64,000 nt of DNA from contig JADJAL010000026.1 of assembly GCA_016704305.1 (NCBI GenBank), positions 29,338 to 93,337 of the forward strand, in the 5' to 3' direction. A program made the translations under genes and the position numbers. The stretch is from Haliea sp. GTDB taxonomy: Bacteria; Pseudomonadota; Gammaproteobacteria; Pseudomonadales; Halieaceae. Positions 36,733-46,478 of this stretch are shown one piece after another (the first letter of the stretch is position 1; every line of letters begins with the position of its first letter). The notes under the pieces were generated by a model, which was not told where the DNA came from, made no database searches, and saw only the letters and a list, made by a program, of their open reading frames with translations.

Positions 36733-37968
36733 ATGAAAACTTCAGCGATGACAACTTCAGCAATCAAAGCTTCAGCGATGAATAACTACGGATTGGAGAG
36801 CCCGCGGGCACAGGAACTGATCAATGCCGCCAGGGCCATGGGCCCTGCGCTGACGGCGCGTCGCGTGCGCTGCAAGGCCGAGGTGCGCGTGCCGGATGAA
36901 ACCGTGGCGGAATTCGCGCAGGCCGGTTTTTTCAAGATCCTGCAGCCCGAACAGTGGGGCGGCTACGCGATGGACCCGCAGGTGTTCTACGCCGTGGGCC
37001 TTGAGATAGCGCGCTTCTGCCCGTCCAGTGCCTGGATTCTCGGCGTGATTGCCGTACACAACTGGCAGTTGGCGGTGTTTGACGACCAGGCGGCGCAGGA
37101 TGTGTGGGCCGACGATCCCACGACCTTGATTTCATCCTCCTACGCGCCGGTGGGTAAAGTGCAGGTGGTCGACGGTGGCTTTCGCCTCAGCGGTCGCTGG
37201 AGTTTTTCCAGCGGTTCCGAACACTGCAAATGGGCATTTCTCGGCGCCGTGGTACCGACGCCCGAAGCGCCGTTCGACATGGCCAATTACCGCACCTTCC
37301 TGGTACCGATCAGCGATTATGACATCGTGCACAATTGGGACGTCGTCGGCCTGCAGGGCACCGGCAGCCACGATATCGTTGTCAACGATGCCTTTGTGCC
37401 GGAACACCGCACGCACAAGGCCATGGACGGCTTCCTGTGCGACAACCCCGGCAATGTCGTCAATACCGCGCCCCTGTACCGCATGCCGTTCATGCAGGTG
37501 TTTGTGCGCGCCGTGTGTACCGCGACGCTGGGTGCCTGCGATGGCGCGCTGGATGCGTTTATCGAAGTGGCGAAAACGCGTCAAGTTGGTCCGAGCAAAA
37601 TGAAGAACGATCCGTTCGCTCGTGTCATCGCGACCGAGGTGAAAGCGTCCATCGAGGAAATGAAGCTGACGCTGATCCGCAATTTCGATGCAATGATGGA
37701 CTGCTGCCGCGCCGGCGTACCCATCCCCATCGAGGATCGCGTGCGCTACCGTTACGATTCAGCGATCGTCGCTGATGGCTGCGTAGGCCTGTCGAGTAAA
37801 ATGCTCAAGGCTGCCGGCAGCTGCGGTATCCGCATGGACAGTGACCTGTTGTCCTTCCACCTGGATATCCTCGCGAGCCAGGCGCATGTGGCAAACAATT
37901 CCCTACCGTTCGCGGCCAATATGGGCGGCGTGTTCTTCGGCGAACCGAACGCCGACTTTGCCCTGTAG
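36733..37968 (+). CDS. hsaA: HsaA-like flavin-dependent monooxygenase (3-HSA hydroxylase)
   Basis: 411 residues of the acyl-CoA dehydrogenase fold, group D two-component monooxygenases. Patterns include RVPDETVAEFAQAGFFKILQPEQWGG, RFCPSSAWILGV, GRWSFSSGSEHCKWAFLGA and the C-terminal AAGSCGIRMDSDL. HsaA hydroxylates 3-HSA, a seco-steroid phenol, using reduced flavin from HsaB. The N-terminus carries a 5-residue repeat (KTSAM, TTSAI, KASAM) encoded by 15-nt repeats. The start at 36733 is the first ATG; 36778 would remove the repeat. No reductase (hsaB) or extradiol dioxygenase (hsaC) lies next to it. Confidence 0.85.
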   Translation: MKTSAMTTSAIKASAMNNYGLESPRAQELINAARAMGPALTARRVRCKAEVRVPDETVAEFAQAGFFKILQPEQWGGYAMDPQVFYAVGLEIARFCPSSAWILGVIAVHNWQLAVFDDQAAQDVWADDPTTLISSSYAPVGKVQVVDGGFRLSGRWSFSSGSEHCKWAFLGAVVPTPEAPFDMANYRTFLVPISDYDIVHNWDVVGLQGTGSHDIVVNDAFVPEHRTHKAMDGFLCDNPGNVVNTAPLYRMPFMQVFVRAVCTATLGACDGALDAFIEVAKTRQVGPSKMKNDPFARVIATEVKASIEEMKLTLIRNFDAMMDCCRAGVPIPIEDRVRYRYDSAIVADGCVGLSSKMLKAAGSCGIRMDSDLLSFHLDILASQAHVANNSLPFAANMGGVFFGEPNADFAL

Positions 37969-37995
37969 GGCGCAGCGTCTACAGCAGGAGACAGT

Positions 37996-38829
37996 ATGAA
38001 AATGCAAGGTCTGTTACCCGAGGGCAAGTACGCCGCCTGTGCCAATGGCTACCGTATTCACTACCTGGATGAAGGGCAGGGCGACGTGGTGGTATTCCTG
38101 CACGGCTCCGGCCCCGGCGCCAGCGGTTACAGCAACTTCAAGGGCAATTACCCGCAGCTGGTTGAAGCGGGTTACCGCTGTATTATCCCCGACCACATCG
38201 GTTACGGCTTCTCCGACAAGCCCAACGACGTCGACCACCCGTTGTCGTTCTTCGTCGAGTGCATCAAACAGACGCTGGATGTCGCGGGCGTCACAAAATG
38301 CACGCTGATCGGCAATTCGCTCGGCGGGGCTGTTGCGCTCGGCCTGGCGCTGGAGCATCCACAACTCGTGGATAAGCTCATCCTGATGGCCCCGGGCGGC
38401 CTCAGCGACCTGCCGGAGTACCAGCAGATGCCGGGCATGCAAAAGGTGTTCAAGGTGTTCGGCTCCGGCGAGCCGGTGACGCCTGCCGTGATGAAGGACT
38501 TGTTCGCCACCGGCCTGATGCATGACCCGAAACACGCCACCGACGAACTGGTGGCTGAGCGCATGCAAATCATGCAGATTATGAACGGCCATGTGATGGC
38601 GACGATGAAGGTGCCCAATCTGGTGGCCAGACTGCACGAACTGCAGTGTCCCGTGCTCGGCTTCTGGGGCATGGACGAGAAGATGATGCCGGAGAACGGC
38701 ATCATGGCCATGGCCAAAAACATCCCGCACCTGCGCCTGATCCTGGTCACCGAGTGTGGACACTGGGTGATGGTGGAACACGAGGCGATGTTCAATCGCG
38801 CCTGCCTCGACTTTCTGCAGCACGGTTAA
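37996..38829 (+). CDS. hsaD: HsaD-like C-C bond hydrolase (meta-cleavage product hydrolase)
   Basis: 277 residues, alpha/beta hydrolase. The oxyanion segment is HGSGPGASGYSNF, the nucleophile is Ser in GNSLGGAVA (~residue 113), Asp is in FWGMDEKM and His in CGHWVM. These are hallmarks of MCP hydrolases (BphD, HsaD), which cleave the ring-opened product into a dienoate and the remaining acid. Lies 27 bp after the hsaA-like gene. The extradiol dioxygenase that makes its substrate is not in the window. Confidence 0.9.
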   Translation: MKMQGLLPEGKYAACANGYRIHYLDEGQGDVVVFLHGSGPGASGYSNFKGNYPQLVEAGYRCIIPDHIGYGFSDKPNDVDHPLSFFVECIKQTLDVAGVTKCTLIGNSLGGAVALGLALEHPQLVDKLILMAPGGLSDLPEYQQMPGMQKVFKVFGSGEPVTPAVMKDLFATGLMHDPKHATDELVAERMQIMQIMNGHVMATMKVPNLVARLHELQCPVLGFWGMDEKMMPENGIMAMAKNIPHLRLILVTECGHWVMVEHEAMFNRACLDFLQHG

Positions 38830-38892
38830 GCGCGCTCCCTGTCGACTGCTTTGAGCTACACACTATGATGAATCACCAATGATGGGCAACGC

Positions 38893-39683
38893 ATGATGGA
38901 TAAGGACAGGATCAACGCGCTGGGGGAAGAGCTGTACACCGCACTGCGCAGCCAGTCGACACTCGCGCCGCTGACGCAGCGCGAAGCCGCTATCACCATC
39001 GAGGATGCCTATCACATCTCCCTGCGCATGGTGAACCTGCGCCTGCAGCGCGATGGCGAACGTATCGTCGGTAAAAAATTGGCGTCACCAGCAAGCCGGT
39101 GCAGGACATGCTCGGCGTGTTCCAGCCCGACTTTGGCTTCCTGACCAATGCGATGGAATACCCTGACGGGTCTGACATCGCCATCGCAGGCAATATGATT
39201 CAACCGCGTGCCGAAGGTGAAATCGCCTTCCGCCTCAAAAGCGACCTGGTCGGACCCGGTGTGACGGAGCAGGACGTGCTCGACGCCACGGCCACCATCA
39301 TGCCCTGCTTTGAGATTGTCGACTCCCGTATCCACGACTGGAAGATCAAGATCCAGGACACGGTGGCAGACAATGCGTCATGCGGTGTGTATGTGCTCGG
39401 CAAGAACGAGGTGGATCCACGCGACTTCGATCTGCCCAACCTGAAGATGACGATTTACAAGAACGGCGTATTCAATTCCGAGGGCCTCGGCAGTGCCGTG
39501 CAAGGGAATCCGCTGACGGCCGTGGCGTGGTTGGCCAACACGTTGGGCGAATTCGGGATACCGTTCAAGGCGGGTGAGGTGATATTGTCCGGCTCGCTGG
39601 CGCCTTTGATTCCGGTGGTGGCAGGGGATGAGATGTCGCTGGAGATTGAGGGCATTGGCGGGTGTAGTTGTCGGTTCGTGTGA
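38893..39683 (+). CDS. hsaE: HsaE-like 2-oxo-pent-4-dienoate hydratase, split by a missing base
   Basis: FAA-hydrolase-like hydratase. The N-terminal part (LYTALRSQSTLAPL ... RIVGKK) ends at an A run; the rest resumes one frame away as QDMLGVFQPDFGFLT ... LSGSLAPLIPVVAGD. Adding one A to the six-A run at 39073-39078 joins them into about 263 residues, the family length. Converts the dienoate to 4-hydroxy-2-oxo acid, the substrate of the aldolase encoded downstream. Probable consensus error. Confidence 0.88.
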
Positions 39684-39777
39684 TCGCTGTTCGGTGTAGT
39701 TTATGTCAGGTACAGGAACGGTGTAGATTCGCCATCGAGCCGGGTTTGTAAGGTATTTGATTTTTGGTTGATAGTGT

Positions 39778-39904
39778 GGCGGAGAATGCGACCAGTGCGC
39801 TCGGGTGGGACACGCCAAAAAGCGCACATCCATGTGCAGGCTCGGGTGGCGACATCCATGTCGCCACACGGTCCCACCCGAGCGCACTGGTCGCATTCTC
39901 CGCC
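39778..39904. repeat. Long palindromic element 1 (34-bp arms with two inner hairpins)
   Basis: Perfect 34-bp inverted repeat: arms 39778-39811 and 39871-39904 (GGCGGAGAATGCGACC... and its complement). The 59-nt centre contains two more hairpins: GCACAT-CC-ATGTGC (39824-39837) and a 9-bp stem TGGCGACAT-CC-ATGTCGCCA (39847-39866). Both share the core CATCCATG. The fold is an outer stem with two inner stem-loops. It resembles a REP doublet or MITE-like element; no transposase is nearby. Confidence 0.85.
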
Positions 39905-40029
39905 AATCGGCAGCCCGCGTAATTCAAACTGACCTGCCTCCACCGGCGGGATACTCTGAATGTGCCAGATGTAGAGAAAGTGCAGCCTTTAGGAAAGAAT
40001 CGAAAGATTTGGACGTCGCTGAGATCGAA

Positions 40030-40147
40030 GGCGTTGCTACCAAACTGGCGCGGCCGGACCGTGTGCGGCCATGGCCATGGCCGCACGCGAGCTGCCATGG
40101 ATGGCGCTTTTGCGATTCCGGTCGCGCCAGTTTGTAGCAGCAACGCC
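40030..40147. repeat. Long palindromic element 2 (imperfect arms with two inner hairpins)
   Basis: Arms at 40030-40058 and 40117-40147 share GGCGTTGCT and AAACTGGCGCG(G/A)CCGGA as inverted repeats, interrupted by a 3-nt difference. Inside are a perfect 22-bp palindrome (40064-40085, TGCGGCCATGG and its complement) and the hairpin GCCAT-GG-ATGGC (40094-40105). The layout copies element 1 (outer stem, two inner hairpins with CATGG-type cores), though the arm sequences differ. Confidence 0.75.
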
Positions 40148-40245
40148 GGATTAACGACACAAACTTTAGTCAGAATCCAACAGACTCCAAAGGCGCTACA
40201 GATTCATAAACGCAACAGACATGAACGAGTAACAAGAGAACCCAA

Positions 40246-41154
40246 ATGAGCAAAAAAATCAAAGCAGCAATCATCGGCCCCGGCAACATCGGTACAGACC
40301 TGTTGATGAAGGCCATGCGCAGTGAGCTGATCGAGCCCGTGTGGATGGTCGGCGTGGATGCCGATTCACCCGGCCTGGCAAGAGCCGCTAAAGCGGGCCT
40401 CAAAACCACGTCAGAAGGCGTTGATGGCATGCTGCCCACCATGCGCGCCGACGGCGTGCAGATATGTTTCGATGCAACGTCAGCTTATGTGCACGCCGAG
40501 AACAGCCGCAAGGTCAACTCGCAGGGCGCGGTGATGATTGACCTGACGCCGGCCGCGATCGGCCCGTTTTGCGTGCCGCCGGTAAACCTGGCACAAGCAG
40601 TCGCCGCCAAGGCGATGAACGTGAACATGGTGACCTGCGGCGGGCAGGCGACGATCCCGATGGTGGCCGCGGTCAGTCGTGTGCAGCCTGTTGCCTACGG
40701 CGAAATCGTGGCGACCGTGAGCAGCAAGTCGGCGGGTCCCGGCACGCGCAAGAATATCGACGAGTTCACGCGCACCACCGCCAGCGGCATCGAAAAAGTC
40801 GGGGGTGCAAAAACTGGCAAGGCCATTATCGTGATCAATCCGGCGGAACCGCCGTTGATCATGCGCGACACCATCCATTGCCTCACCGTGGACGAGCCGG
40901 ATCAGGCCGCGATTACCAAGTCAGTGCACGAGATGATCGCCGAGGTACAGAAGTACGTGCCGGGCTATATCCTGAAAAACGGGCCGGTTTTCGATGGCAA
41001 GCGCGTCTCCATCTATATGGAAGTCGAGGGGCTGGGGGATTTCCTGCCCAAATACGCCGGCAACCTGGACATCATGACGGCCGCCGGTTTGCGCACGGCT
41101 GAGATGTACGCCCAGGAAATTCTGGCCGGAAATTTCGTGCCCACCGCGGCCTGA
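40246..41154 (+). CDS. hsaG: Acetaldehyde/propanal dehydrogenase (acylating), HsaG/MhpF-like
   Basis: 302 residues. NAD-binding start [18 protein letters not shown], catalytic Cys in [13 protein letters not shown] (~residue 129) and the family pattern [18 protein letters not shown]. Oxidises the aldehyde released by the aldolase to acyl-CoA with NAD and CoA; in steroid pathways this gives propionyl-CoA. It channels substrate with the aldolase encoded 48 bp downstream. Confidence 0.94.
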   Translation: MSKKIKAAIIGPGNIGTDLLMKAMRSELIEPVWMVGVDADSPGLARAAKAGLKTTSEGVDGMLPTMRADGVQICFDATSAYVHAENSRKVNSQGAVMIDLTPAAIGPFCVPPVNLAQAVAAKAMNVNMVTCGGQATIPMVAAVSRVQPVAYGEIVATVSSKSAGPGTRKNIDEFTRTTASGIEKVGGAKTGKAIIVINPAEPPLIMRDTIHCLTVDEPDQAAITKSVHEMIAEVQKYVPGYILKNGPVFDGKRVSIYMEVEGLGDFLPKYAGNLDIMTAAGLRTAEMYAQEILAGNFVPTAA

Positions 41155-41202
41155 TCCGCCCTGCCAACAGAACATACGAGAGACAACACGAGAGACCAGG
41201 AC

Positions 41203-42232
41203 ATGAACCTTTCCGGAAAGAAAATCACCGTACACGATATGTGCCTGCGCGATGGCATGCACCCCAAGCAACACCAGATTACCGTGGAGCAAATGGTCAC
41301 GATCGCCAAGGCGATGGACGAGGCGGGCATCCCGCTGATTGAGGTAACCCACGGCGACGGACTCGGTGGCGCCTCGGTGAACTACGGTTTCCCGGCTGCG
41401 AGTGACCAGGAGTACCTGACTGCCGTCTGCAGGGAAATGAAAAAGACCAAGGTTTCTGCGTTGCTGCTCCCCGGTATCGGCACCGTGGATCACCTGAAGA
41501 TGGCGGTGGACTGCGGTATTTCGACGATTCGCGTGGCCACGCACTGCACTGAGGCGGACGTGTCGGAACAGCACCTGACCATGGCGGCCAAGTACAAAGG
41601 CCTGGACACGGTGGGCTTCCTGATGATGGCGCACATGATTGGGCCCGAGGAACTGGTCAAGCAGTTGAAGATGATGGAAGACTTCGGCGCCAACTGTGTC
41701 TACATCACCGATTCCGCCGGGTACATGCTGCCGGATCATGTGACGGAGCGCGTGGCGCTGGCAAGGGCGCAGCTGCGGCCCGAAACGGAGCTCGGATTCC
41801 ACGGCCACCCACAATATGGCGATGGGCATCGCCAATTCACTGGCGGCGGTGGAGGCGGGTGCGAATCGCATCGACGGTTCGCTGGCGGGCCTGGGCGCTG
41901 GCGCGGGCAATACACCGCTGGAGGTGTTCCTGGCGGTGTGTGATCGCATGGGCGTGGAGACCGGCGTGGATCTGTTCAAGGCGATGGATGTCGCCGAAGA
42001 CCTGATCGTGCCGCTGATGGATCATCCCATCCGCATTGATCGCGATGCGCTGACGCTCGGCTATGCCGGCGTGTATTCCTCTTTCCTGCTGTTTGCCAAG
42101 CGCAGTGCGGAGAAATACGGGCTTTCCAGTCGCGACATCCTCGTTGAGCTGGGGCGTCGCAAGACAGTGGGTGGCCAGGAAGACATGATTGAAGACCTGG
42201 CGCTGGATATGGCCAGGGCGCAGGGTCGCTGA
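41203..42232 (+). CDS. hsaF: 4-hydroxy-2-oxovalerate aldolase (HsaF/DmpG-like), split by a one-base insertion
   Basis: HMG-CoA-lyase-like TIM barrel with the metal motif [16 protein letters not shown], then LGFHGH, after which the frame breaks. The rest ([25 protein letters not shown] ... and the DmpG communication domain) follows in the next frame. Dropping one C from CCC at 41808-41810 reads GHHNMAMG and gives 342 residues, the usual length. Splits 4-hydroxy-2-oxo acids into pyruvate and an aldehyde passed to the preceding dehydrogenase. Probably a consensus error. Confidence 0.93.
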
Positions 42233-42269
42233 TCGCGCTGCCCCGCCTGCGCTGTGCTGCGTAAGCTGG

Positions 42270-42605
42270 CTACTTTTGCAGCCAGCCATCTCCGGTGTTG
42301 ATGTAGCCGCCGGGTCCTGTTTTCTCTATCGCTTTGAGCCCGGCGCGCGCCTCCACCGCCTGCAGGGTGATGCCGTTTTTGCTGGCGATCTCCTGGTAGT
42401 ACACCTTGCGTTGGCTGTTAATGCTCACCACGAGCGCGTCGACTTCCGCCGAGGGCTTCACGGCGGCGATGTAACCCATGTTGGTTTCGCCCACCAGTCC
42501 GGCAGCCTTGGCCTCGTCCAGTTCCAGCGCGAAGGCGGGCATTGCCAGCGTGAGTGACAGTGCCAGGCCGGCCAGTGCGCGCCGCAAAAAATGCGTTCGT
42601 TGCAT
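42270..42605 (-). CDS. ydbL: YdbL-like DUF1318 periplasmic protein
   Basis: 111 residues with a signal peptide (cut after about residue 26, MPAFALE), then the DUF1318 pattern LDEAKAAGLVGETNMGYIA and INSQRKVYYQEIASKNGI. Third gene of the ydbH-ynbE-ydbL operon, 12 bp after ynbE. In E. coli YdbL aids YdbH-YnbE, a bridge that moves lipids to the outer membrane. Confidence 0.93.
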   Translation of the reverse strand: MQRTHFLRRALAGLALSLTLAMPAFALELDEAKAAGLVGETNMGYIAAVKPSAEVDALVVSINSQRKVYYQEIASKNGITLQAVEARAGLKAIEKTGPGGYINTGDGWLQK

Positions 42606-42617
42606 ATTCGTTATCTC

Positions 42618-42800
42618 CTAGAAAAGATCGCTGTCTTCGTCGAACAGTGCGTCCAGTTCCTTGTCCACCTTGACGCGTACTTCGTGTTCGATTTTTACGT
42701 TCAGGTTTATTGTGATCGGCTCTTTCGGTGCTACTACCTGCACGGTCGGTGTGCAGGCGGCGACCAGCAGTAGCAGGCACGAGAAAAATATTGGTCGCAT
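42618..42800 (-). CDS. ynbE: YnbE-like outer-membrane lipoprotein
   Basis: 60 residues from ATG 42800, preceded by AAAGGA. Lipoprotein signal ending LLVAACTP (lipobox Cys about residue 16), then PKEPITINLNVKIEHEV. YnbE is a small outer-membrane lipoprotein that stacks beta-strands with the C-terminus of YdbH to complete the lipid bridge. The length and the ITINLNVKI strand fit the family. Confidence 0.92.
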   Translation of the reverse strand: MRPIFFSCLLLLVAACTPTVQVVAPKEPITINLNVKIEHEVRVKVDKELDALFDEDSDLF

Positions 42801-42904
42801 GGGGATTCCTTTGATTGCGCCGGCTGCTTGATCGGCCTGCTCAAGCAGGCTTGGTGCATCGGTTGGTAGAGCCGGTGGTTTGGAGTCGAGCCCGGAGTTA
42901 AAGT

Positions 42905-45310
42905 TCACTGCATTCCGTCTTCAATCCGCTGTTCCAACTTATCACCAATACGCAGGCTTTGTAACAGGGGATCGAGATTCTGTTCGACATTGATATTGAA
43001 ACGGACTGCCTGCCCTTCATACAGCCCAGGATTGTTGCCTTCCAGCGACAGCCCCAACAGCAGGGTTCCCGCCTTGTCGAGTTGTACCTCGCTGCTCAAA
43101 ATCTGGTACTGGAAATCGCTCAACAGGTCCAGTGCCAACGCTAGCTCGGAGTTGTTGTTGGCCAGTGCAAGGGTGCTCTCGTTCGCGCGGTAGCGAATGT
43201 GCCCACCCGGTGGCAGCGCGCGCAGGTAGCCACTTTCGATGGTCACCCTGCCATCGACGACGGTAATCGGCAACGCGCCCTCCAGAGTGCCTTCGGCCTC
43301 GATGTCCGCCTTCTTCTGCAGTGCTACCAGCTCGCCGAGTTGCCAGCCGCTTGCCGTCAGCGTGGCGCTATTGCCCGCGGCGGAAAAATCCCACAACGAT
43401 GCATCGGCCAGTGCGAGCTCACCGCCGAAAACCTTCGCGGCAAAAGCGTCGATGCGCACGTGCGGACGAGCGATTGGCGTGGCCATTGGCAGGCTTAGCT
43501 GCAATCGTATGTCCTGCACAGTAATTCCCGGATTGAATGTCGCCACAGAAACCTGCAACGGTTGCAGGGTTTTCCACCGTGTGATGCCAGACCAATCGGC
43601 TGTCAGGTTGAGATTGTCGAAAGCGTAGTTATTGAAATTTCCGGAGACGTTGTTGGCCGACAGTTGCGACCGCTGGGACCAGTTGTCCAACTCAAATCCT
43701 GTGCTGGTGAGGGCGGTGGTCAGTTTGACCTTGCCTGCGCTTATCGCCATGCCGTGTTCCAGTATTTTGAAATGCTGCAGCAGCGGGGTTGCTGTCGACG
43801 CAGCATAGGGCAGATCATCGATGCGGGCGCCAAGAGCGTAAGTGCCGCTACCAATTCCAGGATTCAGCGTGCCGGTCAGGTCCGCGCGAACGCTCTCCGT
43901 CGCGTCAGCGACGCGTAGCGTCAACTCACTTTGCTCTGAGCTACCGCTGTGCGTGAAGGCGATCTGTAACTGCGGCAGCGCTTGTCCGGGTCGAGGCGCA
44001 AGGCCAGGCTGGCGTCCAGTTGCATGCTGGCGGGTAGCGGGTCAGCCTGGCCGGTAAGCAGATCCAGGTTCAGCTTTTTGCAAACGCAGTTGCGTGTTGT
44101 CGGTACCCAATGAAAGCTCACTGCCGCGCGTGCTCACCGACCAGCTGCCGTCATCGTGTGACGTCAGGGCGACCGGTTCCGCCGCCTCCAGATGCAACGC
44201 TACTGTCTCCTCCCAGCCGATCCGCTGACGCCAGTGATCGGGCAGCGACAAGCGCTGCGTGGCGACATTGCCGGTGAGTTGGACGGGATGAAGTACGGCG
44301 TTGATTTGCGCGTTGGCGAGCGTAGCGTCAAGCGCGACCGTGCCATGCAGTTGGTCAATCAGCGTGGGCATGTCGAGGCTGAGAATTCTATTGGCGATCT
44401 GTACGCTGGCTTGCAGTTGCCTGAGCGGTGCATCGTCGGCGTCTGGCGCGGCGGCAAGATTGAATGCATCCGGGTGCAGGATGCGGGCGGTAATCTCGCT
44501 TTCGCCGTGCAACGACAGATCGGTATTGGTTGGTATGCCCATAGCGAGGCCTTGCTGGTTCTCGAATGCGCGCAGGCAGGACAGCAGCGGCGCATGCAGC
44601 GCCCGGCCTTGCATGCGCCATTCCCAGCGATGATCCGCGCCGCGCGCAAGCTGCGCATCCAGCGTTGCAATGCCGGCCTTGTCGTCAGCCAGCGACAGCG
44701 CCAGCAGCAGCTCGGGTGAACGTCTGTCGGCTGTAAGTCGCCCGGCTACAGCACAGGTTGCGAGGCTGCCGCGCAAGCGCAGGTCTACTCGCTGGTCGCT
44801 GGCGAGACTGCCATGGACCTCTATAGACCGGTTGTTCAGCGAGCGGTAACTGGCCTGCAGTTGATCGATCCGCAGCGACTGAATGGGAAGTCGCGCGAGC
44901 AACCGCTGGGGCAGGTACTCTTCGACGACGAGGATAGCGCTCTCGGGATCATCGTGGGCGGCGGTTTGCACGATGGACACATCCAGCGATGACAGGGCCA
45001 CGGAATCCACGGTCCCGGTGAGTAGCCCGCGCCAGTTGTAGTGCAATGCACCGCTGCCCACGCTGGCCTGATAGCGAAGGTTGTTATAGCTGCCGCGCAG
45101 CAGCAGGGAGTCCACGCTGGCAGTCGTGTGGGAGATGCGCAGGCCTTCAAACGCGATGTCGTCCACCCCGTAGTGCTGCAGGACCCGCGCGGCGTGCAGG
45201 CGCAACAGGTGAGGCAGGTTTTGATACAGGTAGATCCCCGCGCCCATGACAACCAGCACACCCAATAGGACAAGGCCAAGACCGAACAGGGCAATACGGG
45301 AGCGCATCAT
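42905..45310 (-). CDS. ydbH: YdbH-family AsmA-like lipid-transport protein, broken twice
   Basis: About 801 residues: N-terminal membrane anchor (about 5-30, LFGLGLVLLGVLVVMGAGIY), then a long periplasmic beta-rich part ending IGDKLEQRIEDGMQ. The central part is read in another frame between two indels: an extra base in the T5 run 44075-44079 and a missing one at GGG 43988-43990. Net frame is unchanged and both sides fit the family. YdbH bridges the inner and outer membranes for glycerophospholipid transport with YnbE and YdbL. Consensus errors are likely. Confidence 0.88.
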
Positions 45311-45432
45311 CCCGCAGAGTGTAATTCACTCGCCCGGGTGGGCAACTATTCATTTTCGCCGTGGTTCATTTTTGTTCGCAGGCTCTGTAGTCTGTGTGGC
45401 CTCGATCACTAAATCACACAGACGGAGTTGTC

Positions 45433-46449
45433 ATGAACAGAAATCGGCTCGGAAAAAGCGCCATCGTGGTGTCAGATATCTGCATGGGAACCATGACGTT
45501 TGGTAATCAGGCCGATGAAAAGACAGCGTTTCGCATCATGGACATGGCCTACGACGCCGGTGTGGATTTTTATGACACTGCGGAAATGTACCCCGTGCCG
45601 CCCGACATCAAATACGTGGGCGCGACCGAGGAGATCGTCGGGCGCTGGATGAAGACGAAGAATCGCGATGCGCTGATCATTGCGTCCAAGGTTGCCGGTC
45701 CCAGCCATGTCTGGATACAGGCACCGCTGCGTGGCGGCAAGACCAGCCTGGATCGCCATCATATCGTGCGCGCAGTGGAGGCAAGTTTGCGGCGCCTGGA
45801 CACCGACTACATCGACCTGTACCAGACCCATTGGCCGGATGCTGACTTTCCTCTCGAAGAAACCATGCTGGCGCTGGATGAACTGGTGCGGTCTGGCAAG
45901 GTGCGCATTCTCGGTTGCAGCAATGAATCGGCCTGGGGCCTGACCAAAAGTTTGTGGGCCTCGGACGTGCATGGTCTCGCGCGGCATCACACCATCCAGA
46001 ATAATTTCAGCCTGAACAATCGCCGCTTCGAGGATGAGCTGGCGCAGGTCTGTCGCCGGGAGGGTGTCAGCCTGATTCCGTATTCGCCGCTGGCGGGCGG
46101 CGTATTGAGTGGCAAGTACAACGACGGCGCGTTTCCCGAGGGCGCGCGCTTTTCGCTGTATCAACACGCGCCCAAGCGCCAGCAGGCGATGTTGCACCGC
46201 TTCGTGAATGACAAGACGCTCGAGTCCACCCGTCGCTATCAGGCGATTGCCGCTGAACTGGGAATGTCGGTGGTGACGATGGCGATCGCCTGGAGCAAGC
46301 AGCACGACTTCGTCGCCTCCACCATTGTCGGTGCAACAACGGCGGAGCAAGTACCGGAGCTGTTGGCGGCGGCGGAGGTGACCCTGTCACCGGAGACGCT
46401 GGCGCAGATAGACACCGTGTCGCGGGAGCTGCTTTACCCGATGGGTTAG
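45433..46449 (+). CDS. Aldo/keto reductase (Tas-like)
   Basis: 338 residues from ATG 45433. TIM-barrel AKR motifs: the catalytic Asp/Tyr region GVDFYDTAEMYPV, Lys in LIIASKVAG, RLDTDYIDLYQTHWPD, and IVGATTAEQV near the C-terminus for the NADPH phosphate. Resembles the Tas subfamily. Substrate unknown. Followed after 29 bp by a TauE-like exporter. Confidence 0.92.
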   Translation: MNRNRLGKSAIVVSDICMGTMTFGNQADEKTAFRIMDMAYDAGVDFYDTAEMYPVPPDIKYVGATEEIVGRWMKTKNRDALIIASKVAGPSHVWIQAPLRGGKTSLDRHHIVRAVEASLRRLDTDYIDLYQTHWPDADFPLEETMLALDELVRSGKVRILGCSNESAWGLTKSLWASDVHGLARHHTIQNNFSLNNRRFEDELAQVCRREGVSLIPYSPLAGGVLSGKYNDGAFPEGARFSLYQHAPKRQQAMLHRFVNDKTLESTRRYQAIAAELGMSVVTMAIAWSKQHDFVASTIVGATTAEQVPELLAAAEVTLSPETLAQIDTVSRELLYPMG

Positions 46450-46478
46450 GTGATCTCCATCGCTCAAGCGCAGACCAC

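Larger units (their letters stand above)
39684..40245. other. Intergenic region with two long palindromic elements
   Basis: This gap between the hydratase and the acetaldehyde dehydrogenase holds no credible protein gene. Its open frames on both strands lie over palindromes. Two separate structured elements (39778-39904 and 40030-40147) fill much of it. The last ~95 bases lead into the next gene. Confidence 0.6.

Noticed and set aside
38014..38823. 269-codon open frame on the minus strand
   Set aside because: Antisense to the HsaD-like gene, which has all catalytic motifs in the plus frame.
40921..41979. 352-codon open frame on the minus strand
   Set aside because: Lies over hsaG and hsaF, which are clearly coded on the plus strand.
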